A stretch of 64,000 bases of DNA from JBEKYD01 sp049509915 (GCA_049509915.1 JBEKZL010000037.1:5590-69589), one strand, 5' to 3'. Positions 44,468 to 53,826 are shown, counted from the stretch's first letter. Numbers and translations: made by a program. The notes: generated by a model from the sequence alone, not told the origin.

Positions 44468-46336
44468 TCACTCCTTCAAATACCACGGCACACTAACAAC
44501 TACGATGCGCGGATTGCCCCACAGCATTAGAAAGGCTTTCAGCACCTCGGCGCGTTGGTTGTGCAGCATGTAGTGATACCAGTGCCGCTCGAACAACTCG
44601 GGCACCACCACGGAAACGTAGCGGTCGGGATTGTCTTTGGCCACCTTGCACACGTAGTCGACAATCGGCCGTAATACAAACCGGTACGGCGATGTCACGC
44701 GATCCAGTTTGGGCGGCGCCAAACCCGCCGTTCGGGCCGGAGCCTGCGCATATTCTGCCCAGCCCTCGCAAAAGCGGTTGTCTTCCTCTTTTTCCGATTC
44801 CACGTGTACCGCACGAACGTCATGAGAGACGGTGTAGGCGAAGCGCAGCGCCTTTTCCGCCACCTTGGTCCAGGATTGAATCGGTATGACCACGATAGGC
44901 GGCGATAATCTCGAAAGATCGGCCGGATTCCGGCTGGCAATCTCCGCCTCGACCCTTCGGTAGTGCCGTTTCACCGCGGTCATAGTGGCCAGTAGCAGCG
45001 GCATCAGCGCCAGCGTCACCCAGGCCCCGGCGGCGAATTTCGCCACCAGCACCACCAGCACGGTGATGCCGGTGGCTACCGCGCCCAGCCCGTTCAGTCC
45101 GATCGAGTGCCACGCCAGCGGCCGTTGCCGCAGCCAGTGCATCACCATCCCCGATTGCGAAAGAGTGAACGCCAGGAACGCTCCGATCGCATACAGTGGG
45201 ATCAGCCGGTCCGTCACCCCTCCGAATAAGACCAGCAGCCCCGCCGTCAGTATCGCCAGCACCCAGATTCCTTCCGAATAAACCAGCCGGCGCCCGGTGG
45301 TGGCAAAAGATCGGGGCAGGTATCCATCTTCGGCCACGATCCGGCACAGCCGTGGAAAATCGGCAAAAGCCGTATTGGCGGAGAGCGCCAGCACCAGCAG
45401 AATCGAGCCGATCGCCACGTAGAAGAACGGCCCCTTGCCGGCAATCGCGCCCAGCATCATCGCCAGCACGCTCTGGTATCCCGGCGCGCCCGGGTCGGTG
45501 GCGGCGATCTTGTACGCCGAATCGAGATACGCGATCCCCGCCAGCAGCACGATAAGCATTGCAATGATCATGGTCAGCGTGATGCGCGCGTTCCTGGCGG
45601 TGGGCTCGCGAAAGGCCCTCACTCCGTTGCTGACCGCTTCCACTCCCGTCATGGCCGTGCAGCCGCTGGCGAAGACCTGCAGGAAGATCCAGGTGCCGAT
45701 CGCCGCCCTCGCTGGGCCGGGCGGCGGAGGCGCCACTACCGGAACCGGATGCCCGCCCGAAAGCGCGGTCTTCACCAGTCCGATGGCTATCATGGCCAGC
45801 AGGCTCGCTACGAACAGGTACGTCGGCACCATGAAGATGCCGCCGGTCTCGCGCACCCCGCGCAGGTTGATCAGCGTAATCGCCAGCAGAATACCCAGGC
45901 ACAAGGTCAACGTGTGCGGCAGCAAGCCCGGCGCGGCCGATACCAATGCACCCACCCCCGCCGAAATCCCCACCGCGGCCGTCAGTACGTAGTCGATCAT
46001 CAGCGCCGCCGCGCCCAGCAAACCCGCCCCCGCTCCCAGGTTCTCCCGCGCCACCGTGTAGGATCCGCCGCCGCCCGGATAGGCCGCGATCGTCTGCAGA
46101 TAAGAGAAATAGACGATCCCGAGCAGCACGATGATGCTGAAACTGATCGGAACGATATAGGCGACACCCGCGGCCCCCAGCGGAATCAGCAGCGTCAGCG
46201 CCGCCTCCGGCCCGTAGGCCGCCGAGCTCAACGCATCCAGGCCGAAAATTGAAATCCCGGCCACTGGTCCGATCTTCTCTCCGCGCTCCTCCTGGGAGGA
46301 CAGCGGCCGTCCTAGCAGCACATCCAACAGGGGCAT
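44468..46336 (-). CDS. APC-superfamily amino acid/cation permease with cytoplasmic tail
   Basis: 622 residues. About twelve membrane helices over residues 25-470. The first helix region GPVAGISIFGLDALSSAAYGPEAAL and the AYPGGGGSYTVARENLGAGAGLLG sequence near 87 are typical of APC transporters of the amino-acid permease type. After the last helix a soluble domain of about 150 residues runs to the end (VIPIQSWTKVAEKALRFAYT, YRFVLRPIVDYVCKVAKDNP, PRIVVVSVPWYLKE), likely a regulatory UspA-like domain. The substrate is unknown. The start at 46336 is divergent from the sterol-desaturase gene (64-base gap). Confidence 0.85.
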   Translation of the reverse strand: MPLLDVLLGRPLSSQEERGEKIGPVAGISIFGLDALSSAAYGPEAALTLLIPLGAAGVAYIVPISFSIIVLLGIVYFSYLQTIAAYPGGGGSYTVARENLGAGAGLLGAAALMIDYVLTAAVGISAGVGALVSAAPGLLPHTLTLCLGILLAITLINLRGVRETGGIFMVPTYLFVASLLAMIAIGLVKTALSGGHPVPVVAPPPPGPARAAIGTWIFLQVFASGCTAMTGVEAVSNGVRAFREPTARNARITLTMIIAMLIVLLAGIAYLDSAYKIAATDPGAPGYQSVLAMMLGAIAGKGPFFYVAIGSILLVLALSANTAFADFPRLCRIVAEDGYLPRSFATTGRRLVYSEGIWVLAILTAGLLVLFGGVTDRLIPLYAIGAFLAFTLSQSGMVMHWLRQRPLAWHSIGLNGLGAVATGITVLVVLVAKFAAGAWVTLALMPLLLATMTAVKRHYRRVEAEIASRNPADLSRLSPPIVVIPIQSWTKVAEKALRFAYTVSHDVRAVHVESEKEEDNRFCEGWAEYAQAPARTAGLAPPKLDRVTSPYRFVLRPIVDYVCKVAKDNPDRYVSVVVPELFERHWYHYMLHNQRAEVLKAFLMLWGNPRIVVVSVPWYLKE

Positions 46337-46400
46337 TGCGGTATTGTACCCGAAGCCGCCGGAGGGCGTCTTCGATCCCGAGCTTCCCCATGGCTACGCT

Positions 46401-47693
46401 ATGATCTCCTTAAGAGGGCTGAGAGGGTTGGATAGTCTGTATGCCAAAGCCGTTGGGCTGGCAGTGCCGGCGTTCGTGGCGCTCATCGCCGTCGAATTTG
46501 CGGCCGACCGCATCCGCGGTACCCGCTACTACCAGTTCGCCGACGCCATCAACAGTTTGAGCTGCGGCATGGTGAGCACCGGCACGCGCGTATTCTTCGG
46601 CTTCCTCGGACTTTTCACTTATGAATGGACGTTGCGCCATCTGGCCGTGGTCCGAATGCCGGTCGGATCCTGGCTGACCTGGCTCTACGCCTTCGTGCTC
46701 TACGATTTCTGCTACTACTGGTATCACCGCTTCAGCCATACCGTGGGCCTGCTCTGGGCGGTCCACGTCGTGCACCATCAGAGCGAGGAATTCAATTTGA
46801 CGACCGCGCTTCGGCAGCCTTCCACCGGTGTTTTAATCACCTGGATCTTCTACCTGCCCCTGGCTGTCAGCGGCGTTCCAGTGCTGGTCTTTTTAGTGGT
46901 AGGCGTGTCGCAACTTTTTTACCAGTTCTGGCCGCACACCCGCCACATCGGGCGCATGGGATTTCTGGACCGGTGGATTCAGACTCCCTCCAACCACCGT
47001 GTTCATCACGCTCAGAACGACATCTACCTCGACAAGAACTATGTGGGCGTTTTCGCCGTCTGGGACCGCCTGTTCGGCACCTTCCAGGAAGAGCTAGCGA
47101 GCGAGCCTTGTATCTACGGAATTCGCGGCCAGTTGCGGAGTTGGAGCCCGGTATGGGCCAACCTTCACTACTATTGGGCCATGGCCAGGGACTCGTGGCA
47201 CGCGCGGCGCTGGCGCGACAAGCTGCGGGTCTGGTTCGCTCTGCCCGGGTGGCGCCCGGCCGATGTCGCCGCACGTTTCCCCAAGCCGCCCCACGACCCG
47301 CATCGCAATTTCGTTCCCTACGATCCGCCGCGCAGCCTGGCCTTGAGCCTCTACGTTTTCGTCCAGTTTTCGGCACTGATGGTGGCGAACAGCCATTTCC
47401 TGGCCGTGCTGGGGAGCCGGCCGCTGGCGGCCAACGTGGCGTACTTTGCCTTCCTGATGGCGAGCCTCGTAACGCTTGGCGGCGTGATGGAAAACCGCCC
47501 CGAGTTTTTGCGTTTGGAAGCCTTCAGAGTTGCCGCCATTGGCGCGGGCGTGATCGTACTCGGCGGTTGGTTTGGCAATGAACACCGCGCCGCGGTCCTG
47601 CACACTATTGAGGCCTTCAGCGCGTTGTCCCTGGTGGCTCTCTGGCCGGCGTCCCGCAGTCCGAGCCCGGTCCCTGCTGCCGAGCTCTCGTGA
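46401..47693 (+). CDS. Sterol desaturase/fatty acid hydroxylase-family membrane protein
   Basis: 430 residues from ATG 46401 ([12 protein letters not shown]); an in-frame start 57 bases earlier is less likely. Membrane protein with the three di-iron His boxes: YYWYHRFSH (HxxxH, near 114), [11 protein letters not shown] (HxxHH, near 129) and [10 protein letters not shown] (HxxHH, near 200). The C-terminal third has further hydrophobic segments ([39 protein letters not shown]). Such enzymes hydroxylate or desaturate lipid chains with oxygen and two irons. The exact product is unknown. It is divergent from the permease. Confidence 0.88.
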   Translation: MISLRGLRGLDSLYAKAVGLAVPAFVALIAVEFAADRIRGTRYYQFADAINSLSCGMVSTGTRVFFGFLGLFTYEWTLRHLAVVRMPVGSWLTWLYAFVLYDFCYYWYHRFSHTVGLLWAVHVVHHQSEEFNLTTALRQPSTGVLITWIFYLPLAVSGVPVLVFLVVGVSQLFYQFWPHTRHIGRMGFLDRWIQTPSNHRVHHAQNDIYLDKNYVGVFAVWDRLFGTFQEELASEPCIYGIRGQLRSWSPVWANLHYYWAMARDSWHARRWRDKLRVWFALPGWRPADVAARFPKPPHDPHRNFVPYDPPRSLALSLYVFVQFSALMVANSHFLAVLGSRPLAANVAYFAFLMASLVTLGGVMENRPEFLRLEAFRVAAIGAGVIVLGGWFGNEHRAAVLHTIEAFSALSLVALWPASRSPSPVPAAELS

Positions 47694-47700
47694 GCGGCGA

Positions 47701-47850
47701 TTGTGCACAAGAACTGCACAAAATTGCACAACCCAACCCTGCCGCCGTTCCGAACCCAAAACCGGCCGCAATGACACGTGCCCCTGTGGCAGTGGCAGGA
47801 AATACAAGCGTCGCTGCCTCGGCAAGTCCGCGGCGCCCGCTGCCGCCTGA
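47701..47850 (+). CDS. Small SEC-C motif zinc-binding protein
   Basis: 49 residues if TTG 47701 is the start. It contains [21 protein letters not shown], the SEC-C zinc-binding motif (CxCGSGxKYKxC) seen at the C-terminus of SecA and in small proteins. The preceding residues are Cys/Thr-rich and may not be coding, so the true start is uncertain and it may instead be the C-terminal remnant of a longer gene. It starts within eight bases of the sterol-desaturase stop and ends near the ROK gene end (47856) on the other strand. Confidence 0.45.
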   Translation: MCTRTAQNCTTQPCRRSEPKTGRNDTCPCGSGRKYKRRCLGKSAAPAAA

Positions 47851-47855
47851 CCGGC

Positions 47856-48755
47856 CTATCGCACGGCGGCGAGGGCTTTGCGTTCGGCGCTGATCGAGGC
47901 GCCGATCAAGGCTAGATCGTGACTGGTGGGCACGATTTCGAAGAAGCTGCCTTGCAGCGACGTCATTTTGACCATGTCCTGGAGATACATGCCAACCACG
48001 GCGGTATCGATGTAGTCGGCATTGGGGCCGGCCAGATAGATGCGGCCCGGGCCGTCCAGGTGAACGCTGGTGGCGGTGGCGGCAGCAAGGGCGCGATGCC
48101 AGCGGGTGACAAACTCGCGGGCTTTGGGGTCGCCCTCGCGCGCGGCGGCGAAAACCTCCTCCGGCTCGCGGTCGAGGAAACGCAGCCGAATGGCACGGTT
48201 GCCCATGATGCCTTCCAGGTGGCCTACCCCGCCGCAGCCGCAGTAGCGCTCCTTGGGGTCGAGCGAAACCACCGAATGGCCGGCCTCCCAAACGCCGTCT
48301 CCGAGCGGGTAGCGACCGAAGCCGATGCCATCGCCCAGGTACCAGACGCGGATCAGTTTCTCCAGCGCGCCGCGGGTGGCGGCGATGCCGGCAGCGACGG
48401 CGTCAGCATCGTTCAGCGCCACCACCGGAACGTCCATGCCTACGTCTTTCAACTCTGCCGCCAGCAGTTCGGTGATGTGCAATCCTTTTAACTGGCCGAG
48501 GTTGGGAGACTCTTCGATGACCCCGTTGCGGACGATGCCGGGGAAGCCCGCGCCCACCCAATCCACCTTCCGCCCCTGGCTTACGTCCACGATCATTTCG
48601 CGGATGCGTACCAGCATGTCGCCCGAGTGCAAGGTTTTCAGATCGATCCGCGAACCTGACGGATCCGGATAGATCCGGACCTCACCGAGCACGGTTCCTT
48701 CCACCGCGCCGACCCACAGGTACTGCGTGGCCAGCACGCCAATGCCAATCCCCAT
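47856..48755 (-). CDS. ROK-family protein
   Basis: 299 residues from ATG 48755, with GGGGAGGGGGAAA just upstream; an earlier TTG at 48773 is unlikely. ROK features: DWVGAGFPGIVRNGVIEESPNLGQLKG, ALNDADAVAAGIAATRGA, VWYLGDGIGFGRYPLGDGVWEAGH, and the Zn motif CGCGGVGHLEG, where a His replaces the last Cys of CxCGxxGC. It is likely a sugar kinase or a repressor without a helix-turn-helix, since no DNA-binding domain is visible. Last gene of the dciA-gatC-gatA-sod-sthA operon, 27 bases after sthA. Confidence 0.83.
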   Translation of the reverse strand: MGIGIGVLATQYLWVGAVEGTVLGEVRIYPDPSGSRIDLKTLHSGDMLVRIREMIVDVSQGRKVDWVGAGFPGIVRNGVIEESPNLGQLKGLHITELLAAELKDVGMDVPVVALNDADAVAAGIAATRGALEKLIRVWYLGDGIGFGRYPLGDGVWEAGHSVVSLDPKERYCGCGGVGHLEGIMGNRAIRLRFLDREPEEVFAAAREGDPKAREFVTRWHRALAAATATSVHLDGPGRIYLAGPNADYIDTAVVGMYLQDMVKMTSLQGSFFEIVPTSHDLALIGASISAERKALAAVR

Positions 48756-48782
48756 GACTTTCCCCCTCCCCAAACCCTGCTT

Positions 48783-50171
48783 CTACAGACGCAACAGCTT
48801 GTTGACTCCATTGAAGGCCGCCTGCTTGTAGCATTCGGCCAACGTTGGATAATTAAAGACCGTTTCGACGAAGTAGTCAACCGTGCCGTCCAGAACCAGC
48901 ACCGCCTGACCGATATGGATGAGCTCGGTGGCGCCCTCGCCGATGATATGCACGCCCAAAATCTTCCGGGTCTCCCGATGGAAGATCAGCTTCAACCTGC
49001 CGGTGGTATCGCCGCGAATCTGGCCGCGCGCCGTCTCGCGGTAATACGCCACGCCCACTTCGTAGGGCACGTCTTCGTCGGTGAGCTGCTCTTCGGTCTT
49101 ACCGACGAAGGAAATCTCCGGAATGGTATAGATGCCGTAGGGGTAGGCGGCTGGGTTGGATTGCACCTTCAGGCCGAAGGCATTGCCCGCCGCAATGCGT
49201 CCCTGTTCCATCGATACCGAGGCCAGGCTGGGGAAACCGATCACGTCGCCGGCGGCGAAAATGGTGGGAACCTTGGTGTGAAATTCCTTGTCGACGGAAA
49301 TGCGTCCCCGGCTATCGGCGTCCAGGCCGGCCGCCGGCAGCTTTAACTCATCCACATTGCCCTGGCGGCCAACCGCGTACAGCAGCACGTCGCCCGGCAC
49401 TTTCTTATTGCTTTGCAGATTGGCCACCACGCGCCCGTCCGGGGTGGCTTCCACGCTGGCCACCTCTTCGTTGAGCCGCATGGTGACACGGTGGTCGCGC
49501 AAGTGATACGACAGCGCTTCGACGATTTCGCTATCGGCGAATTCCAGCAGGCGCGGGCGCTTTTCTATCAGCGTCACCCGCGAGCCGAGAATCGCGAACA
49601 TGCAGGTGTATTCCACCCCGATCACGCCGCCGCCCACCACGATCAGATTTTTGGGAATTTCCACCAGGTTCAGGATCTGATCGCTGTTGATGATGGTTTT
49701 CCCATCGATGGGAACGGTCGGCGAACTGGCGGGCTTGGTGCCGGTGGCGACGATAATCTTGGCGGCTTCCAGGTCTGCCTGTCCGCGCTCGTTTTCCACC
49801 CGGACATGCGTGGCGTCAAGGAAGCTGGCGCGCGCGTAGACGATTTCCACGCCGTTGCGCGAAAGCTGAGCCTGCGTCACGTCCACTTCGGTCTTGATCA
49901 CCTGGTTGACGCGGAAGCCCAGGTCCGCCATGGTGATCTTATCCTTGACATGATAATTAATGCCGTAGATGCCCTGATACTCATAGCCGGACAGGTGCAT
50001 GACGGCTTCCCGCATGGTTTTGCTGGGAATGGTTCCGGTATTGACACAGGCGCCGCCGACGATTTGGCGTTGTTCGACCACCACGACCCGGCGGCCACTC
50101 TTGGCGCCTTGAATGGCAGCCCGTTGGCCGGCCGGGCCGGAGCCGATCACGATCAGATCGTATGTTTGCAT
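48783..50171 (-). CDS. sthA: Soluble pyridine nucleotide transhydrogenase
   Basis: 462 residues from ATG 50171 (MQTYDLIVIGSGPAGQRAAIQG). FAD loop GSGPAG at the start, then GGACVNTGTIPSKTM, in which the second redox Cys of lipoamide-type enzymes is replaced by Thr, the signature of SthA. The NAD(P) loop is VVGGGVIGVEYTCMF near 180 and the FAD aspartate region TIFAAGDVIG near 310. The dimerisation domain has IHIGQAVLVL. It exchanges hydride between NADPH and NADH. Genomic position: 20 bases after sod on the same strand, so a redox pair in one operon. Confidence 0.95.
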   Translation of the reverse strand: MQTYDLIVIGSGPAGQRAAIQGAKSGRRVVVVEQRQIVGGACVNTGTIPSKTMREAVMHLSGYEYQGIYGINYHVKDKITMADLGFRVNQVIKTEVDVTQAQLSRNGVEIVYARASFLDATHVRVENERGQADLEAAKIIVATGTKPASSPTVPIDGKTIINSDQILNLVEIPKNLIVVGGGVIGVEYTCMFAILGSRVTLIEKRPRLLEFADSEIVEALSYHLRDHRVTMRLNEEVASVEATPDGRVVANLQSNKKVPGDVLLYAVGRQGNVDELKLPAAGLDADSRGRISVDKEFHTKVPTIFAAGDVIGFPSLASVSMEQGRIAAGNAFGLKVQSNPAAYPYGIYTIPEISFVGKTEEQLTDEDVPYEVGVAYYRETARGQIRGDTTGRLKLIFHRETRKILGVHIIGEGATELIHIGQAVLVLDGTVDYFVETVFNYPTLAECYKQAAFNGVNKLLRL

Positions 50172-50191
50172 GGCGCGTCGATAAGCGACGA

Positions 50192-50800
50192 TCAGCCCGC
50201 GTTGAAGCGGGATTCGATTTCTTCCCAGTTCACCACGTTCCACCACGCGGCGATGTATTCGGGGCGCCGGTTCTGATACTTCAGATAATAGGCGTGCTCC
50301 CAGACATCCAGGCCGAAGACCGGATACTTGCCTTCGAGCACGGGGCTGTCCTGGTTAGGCGTCGACACGATGTCCACCTTGCCGCCCGATTTAACCAGCC
50401 ACGCCCAGCCGGAGCCGAAGCGCGTAGCGGCAGCCTGGTTAAACTTCTCCTTGAACTTGTCGAAGTCGCCGAAGGTGGACGTGATGGCCTGCGCCACCTG
50501 CCCAACGGGCGCTCCGCCGCCGCCCGGCTTCATGATCTTCCAGAACATCGAGTGGTTGATATGGCCGCCGCCATTGTTGCGGACGGCGGTGCGGATCGAT
50601 TCCGGCACGATGGCCAGGTTGTTCGCCAGCAGTTCCTCGACGGTTTTCGAGGCCAGCTCCGGCGCCGATTCCAGCGCTTTGTTGAGATTGGTCACGTACG
50701 CTTTGTGGTGCGCGCCATGATGAATCTCCATGGTCTTGGTATCGATGTACGGCTCCAGCGATTCCGGCGCGTAGGGTAGCGGCGGCAGTGTGAACGGCAT
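50192..50800 (-). CDS. Superoxide dismutase, Fe/Mn type
   Basis: 202 residues, start ATG 50800 with AAGGAG upstream. Standard Fe/Mn [23 protein letters not shown], the first ligand in [12 protein letters not shown] (His near 27), second in [13 protein letters not shown] (near 79), and [12 protein letters not shown] (Asp and His near 165). The C-terminal region [17 protein letters not shown] matches. Metal preference is not obvious from sequence. Located between gatA and sthA in a tight operon; spacing 21 and 20 bases. Confidence 0.97.
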   Translation of the reverse strand: MPFTLPPLPYAPESLEPYIDTKTMEIHHGAHHKAYVTNLNKALESAPELASKTVEELLANNLAIVPESIRTAVRNNGGGHINHSMFWKIMKPGGGGAPVGQVAQAITSTFGDFDKFKEKFNQAAATRFGSGWAWLVKSGGKVDIVSTPNQDSPVLEGKYPVFGLDVWEHAYYLKYQNRRPEYIAAWWNVVNWEEIESRFNAG

Positions 50801-50821
50801 AGCTTCTCCTTTATCTCCTCT

Positions 50822-52255
50822 TCATGCGTTTTCAAAAGCATCGGCGACGCGAAACATGGTGGTTTCGTCGAAATGACGGGTGAGAATCTGCAATCCCACG
50901 GGTAGCCCCTCAGCCGTCGTCCCGCAGGGAACGCTCATACAGGGTACACCCGCCAGGCTGCCGGTGATGGTGAAAATATCGGACAGGTACATGGCCAGCG
51001 GATCATCTATTTTTTCCCCCAGGCGAAATGCCGGGAAGGGGGAAACCGGGGCCACAATAGCGTCAACCTGATCGAAAGCTTGGGCGAAATCGCGCGCGAC
51101 GAGGGCGCGCACCTTCTGGGCCTTCAGATAATAGGCGTCGTAATAGCCGGCGCTAAGCACGTAGGTTCCCAGCATAATGCGGCGCTTGCATTCGGCGCCG
51201 AACCCTTCGCCGCGGGTGGCGCGATACATTTCGGCCAGGGTGGGCGAATGTTGGGACCGGAACGTGTAGCGTACGCCGTCGTACCGCGCCAGGTTGGAAC
51301 TGGCCTCGGCGGTGGCGATGATGTAGTAAGTCGCGATGGCGTAATCGGTGTGCGGCATGGCCACTTCCCGCACTTCGCAGCCGAGTTTTTTCAAGACTTC
51401 CACGCCCCGGAAGAACACATCGCCCGATTCGCCCTTCAAATTCTTTAGATACTCGGGAGGCAGCCCAAGCTTCAAGCCTTCCACTTTCCGGTTCAGTTGG
51501 GACGTGTAATCCGGTACCGGCGCGGCGGCGGAGGTGGCGTCGCGGGGGTCGCGGCCGGCCATAGCGCCCAGCAGGGCGGCGGCGTCGCGCACCGAACGGG
51601 CGAACGGTCCGATATGATCGAGCGAGCTGGCAAACGCGGTCAAGCCGTAGCGGGAAACCCGGCCGTAAGTGGGCGTCACCCCGACCACGCCGCAGAAGGA
51701 TGCCGGCTGGCGAATGGATCCGCCCGTATCGGAGCCCAGCGCCAGCACCGCGGTCCCCTGCGCTACGGCCGCGGCCGACCCGCCACTGGAGCCACCCGGC
51801 ACCCGGTCCGGCGCGCGCGGATTCCGTACCGGACCGAAGGCCGAATTCTCGGTGGAAGAGCCCATGGCGAACTCGTCGCAGTTGGTCTTGCCCAGAATCA
51901 GCGCGCCGGCCCGCTCGATGCGCTCGATCGCGGTGGCATCGTAGGGCGGCACGTAATCGGCCAGCATTTTCGAACCGCAAGTGGTGCGAAGGCCCTTGGT
52001 AACGATAACGTCTTTGACCGCGACCGGCACACCCGCGAGCGCCCCGGGATCTTCGCCGCGGGCGATCTTTTCGTCCACGAGGCGCGCGGCGGCCAGCGCG
52101 CGTTCGGGCGAAAAATGCAGGTAGGCGCCGGTCTTGGGATTTTCGGCGTGGGCAAAGCGGAGGGCCTCACCGGCCAGCTCGGCGGCGCTGACGGCGCGCG
52201 TATCGAGCGCGTGGCGAATCTTGCCGATGGTGAGCGAAGCGATATCGAGATCCAT
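50822..52255 (-). CDS. gatA: Glutamyl-tRNA(Gln)/Asp-tRNA(Asn) amidotransferase subunit A
   Basis: 477 residues. Catalytic triad of amidase family: Lys in VAVKDVIVTKG (near 78), Ser in GGSSGGSAAAVAQG (near 153) and nucleophile Ser in GSDTGGSIRQPASFCG (near 177). GatA releases ammonia from Gln for amidation of mischarged Glu-tRNA(Gln) or Asp-tRNA(Asn). Its start lies two bases after the gatC stop, consistent with gatCA order, whereas gatB is separate at 61326. Confidence 0.96.
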   Translation of the reverse strand: MDLDIASLTIGKIRHALDTRAVSAAELAGEALRFAHAENPKTGAYLHFSPERALAAARLVDEKIARGEDPGALAGVPVAVKDVIVTKGLRTTCGSKMLADYVPPYDATAIERIERAGALILGKTNCDEFAMGSSTENSAFGPVRNPRAPDRVPGGSSGGSAAAVAQGTAVLALGSDTGGSIRQPASFCGVVGVTPTYGRVSRYGLTAFASSLDHIGPFARSVRDAAALLGAMAGRDPRDATSAAAPVPDYTSQLNRKVEGLKLGLPPEYLKNLKGESGDVFFRGVEVLKKLGCEVREVAMPHTDYAIATYYIIATAEASSNLARYDGVRYTFRSQHSPTLAEMYRATRGEGFGAECKRRIMLGTYVLSAGYYDAYYLKAQKVRALVARDFAQAFDQVDAIVAPVSPFPAFRLGEKIDDPLAMYLSDIFTITGSLAGVPCMSVPCGTTAEGLPVGLQILTRHFDETTMFRVADAFENA

Positions 52256-52257
52256 GG

Positions 52258-52557
52258 CTAGCGCTCAATCACCTTGGGGACTTTGAAGTAGCCTGCGCCC
52301 GGTTGCGGTGCGTTGGCCAGGGCCGCCTGGTTGCCGAGAGGCGGAAGGGGCTCGTCGTCGCGAAGGGTCGTGCCCGCGCCGGTGTCGAACAGCACCTGCG
52401 CCATCGGCTCGACGCCGGCGGTATCCACTTCGTTCAACTTGTCGACGTGGGCGAGAATCCCGTCGAGCTCCGCGCGGAGGCGCGACACTTCCGCGTCGGA
52501 GAGTTTCAAATCGGCCAGTTCGGCCACTTGACGAACGTCCTGCTCGCTGATTTTCAT
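52258..52557 (-). CDS. gatC: Amidotransferase subunit C
   Basis: 99 residues from ATG 52557 (MKISEQDVRQVAELADLKLS). Typical GatC: SDAEVSRLRAELDGILAHVDKLNEVDTAGVEPMAQV, ending LANAPQPGAGYFKVPKVIER. It stabilises GatA and GatB. An upstream in-frame start at 52629 would overlap the dciA coding region and is not used. It precedes gatA by two bases and follows dciA by ten. Confidence 0.94.
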   Translation of the reverse strand: MKISEQDVRQVAELADLKLSDAEVSRLRAELDGILAHVDKLNEVDTAGVEPMAQVLFDTGAGTTLRDDEPLPPLGNQAALANAPQPGAGYFKVPKVIER

Positions 52558-52567
52558 GCGTACGTTT

Positions 52568-52972
52568 TCATGCCCCGGTGGCCCGGGCGCGTGAAGCCCG
52601 ATAGATGCCGCGCAGCACCGGGTCCACAATGCCGTCGGCCTCGTCGTAGGCCTTGGCGGGAGCGGCCACTTCGGCCCGCTGCGGCTCGCGGCGGCGCGGC
52701 ACCACGCGGAAATGCAGCTCTTCCACCGAGCCCCGCCCCAGGTGCCTGGCCAGCGCGCCCAGAATCTGCCCGCTCAAAGAAAATAACTGCCGCTGCCAGA
52801 CCGGGTCTTCCACTTCCACTACCAGGCGGGTGCGCACCAGTTTGACGGCGCGGGTGTGAGCCGCGATGGTCTTGCCAACCGCTATTGGCCACGCCGCAAT
52901 CGCGATTTCGTCGGGCGTAATGGTGTTGCCGGGCAGGTTCATTCCCCGGAGAAGCAGGCTGGCACGTTGCAT
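52568..52972 (-). CDS. dciA: DUF721/DciA-family protein
   Basis: 134 residues. The central WPIAVGKTIAAHTRAVKLVRTRLVVEVEDPVWQRQLFSLSGQIL (about 28-72) is the DUF721/DciA core with its conserved W, L and Q. DciA loads the replicative helicase in bacteria lacking DnaC. The C-terminal tail is Arg/Ala-rich and less conserved. First gene of the run dciA-gatC-gatA-sod-sthA-ROK. The assignment is by motif and by common placement; identity is less certain than for its neighbours. Confidence 0.75.
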   Translation of the reverse strand: MQRASLLLRGMNLPGNTITPDEIAIAAWPIAVGKTIAAHTRAVKLVRTRLVVEVEDPVWQRQLFSLSGQILGALARHLGRGSVEELHFRVVPRRREPQRAEVAAPAKAYDEADGIVDPVLRGIYRASRARATGA

Positions 52973-53106
52973 GGTCGGGCGAAAGTCATTCTACCACGGG
53001 CGGGCGGCGCGGTCAGGCATCGGCTAAGGCGGCGCGGCGCAGGTGGTAATCGGAGTCAGACGAAGGGAAACGGTACAGATGGGCCGCGCGGGGAAGTACC
53101 AGCAGT

Positions 53107-53172
53107 TTGGGCATCAGGATACCGTATCGAGTTCCATGGTAGCGAGAATGGTCTGGTTGCTCGAAAGACCGA
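53107..53172 (-). pseudogene. Relic of a hicB-hicA junction
   Basis: A stretch of about 66 bases nearly matches the junction of the intact hicBA locus (about 54648-54713): the reading DLAPLGLSSNQTILATMELDTVS corresponds to DLAELGFSNNPTILATMELDAVA, the end of HicB, and the following MPKLLVL matches the HicA start MPKLRVL. The similarity stops on both sides. It is therefore a leftover of a duplicated antitoxin-toxin pair. Confidence 0.75.
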
Positions 53173-53231
53173 GCGGGGCCAGGTCCGGCCGCATTTGACC
53201 CAGTACGCGGCGCGTAGTATGTTTAACATGT

Positions 53232-53511
53232 ATGATTCGCTCGTTCCGATGCCCCGGAAACCAAGGCGATCCACGATGGATTCGGCAGCCGGAGGTTTCG
53301 CGGGATCGAAGAGCAAGCACGCAAGCGGCTGCGTTGGCTGGACGCCGCCACGAGTCTCACCGATCTGAGAGCCATTCGGGGAAACCGGCTGGAAGCACTG
53401 AAAAGGGACCGGGCCGGCCAGCATAGCATTCGGATTAACGATCGCTGGCGGATCTGCTTCACCTGGCGTGACCGCAGCGCGCACGAAGTCGAGATAGTGG
53501 ATTACCACTGA
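53232..53511 (+). pseudogene. higB: HigB/RelE-type toxin, frameshifted near the start
   Basis: ATG 53232 starts MIRSFRCP, matching the N-terminus of HigB toxins, but the frame then changes. The body in the neighbouring frame reads AIHDGFGSRRFRGIEEQARKR, RLEALKRDRAGQHSIRIND, RWRICFTWRDRSAHEVEIVDYH to the stop at 53509-53511. That frame has a stop at 53233-53235 and no start of its own. Deleting one C from the run cccc at about 53251 restores one continuous protein of about 92 residues. Without it the toxin is inactive. The antitoxin gene follows 12 bases later. Confidence 0.85.
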
Positions 53512-53523
53512 GAGAGGAGAACC

Positions 53524-53826
53524 ATGCCACAGCGTAGGAAACTGCCGCCCATCCACCCGGGCGAGCTACTTCGGGATGAACTTGGTGAGATTGGTGTCAG
53601 CCTCAACGAGCTGGCGCGCGCACTGCGTGTTCCAATGAACCGGATCAGCGCGATCGTCAACGGCAAGAGGGCCATCACGGTGGACACGGCGATGCGTCTG
53701 GCGCGGTATTTCGGCACATCGCCGCAGTATTGGTTGAACCTTCAGGTCGCCTACGACCTCGAAGTCGCCGGGCAGGAGATTCAGCCGCAGATCGACAAGG
53801 AAGTACTGCCACGGACTGCCGCCTAA
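53524..53826 (+). CDS. higA: HigA-type antitoxin (XRE family)
   Basis: 100 residues. MPQRRKLPPIHPGELLRDELGEIGVSLNELARALRVPMNRISAIVNGKRAITVDTAMRLARYFGTSPQYWLNLQ is the classic HigA/VapI-type helix-turn-helix antitoxin, with the typical IHPGE start and W-L-N-L-Q. GGAG is visible before the start, which lies 12 bases after the toxin stop. As in other HigBA loci the toxin gene comes first. With the toxin frameshifted, this antitoxin is probably orphaned but intact. Confidence 0.95.
   Translation: MPQRRKLPPIHPGELLRDELGEIGVSLNELARALRVPMNRISAIVNGKRAITVDTAMRLARYFGTSPQYWLNLQVAYDLEVAGQEIQPQIDKEVLPRTAA

Noticed and set aside
44820..46391. 523-residue minus-strand frame
   Set aside because: Another frame over the APC permease, whose membrane helices and motifs are convincing in its own frame.
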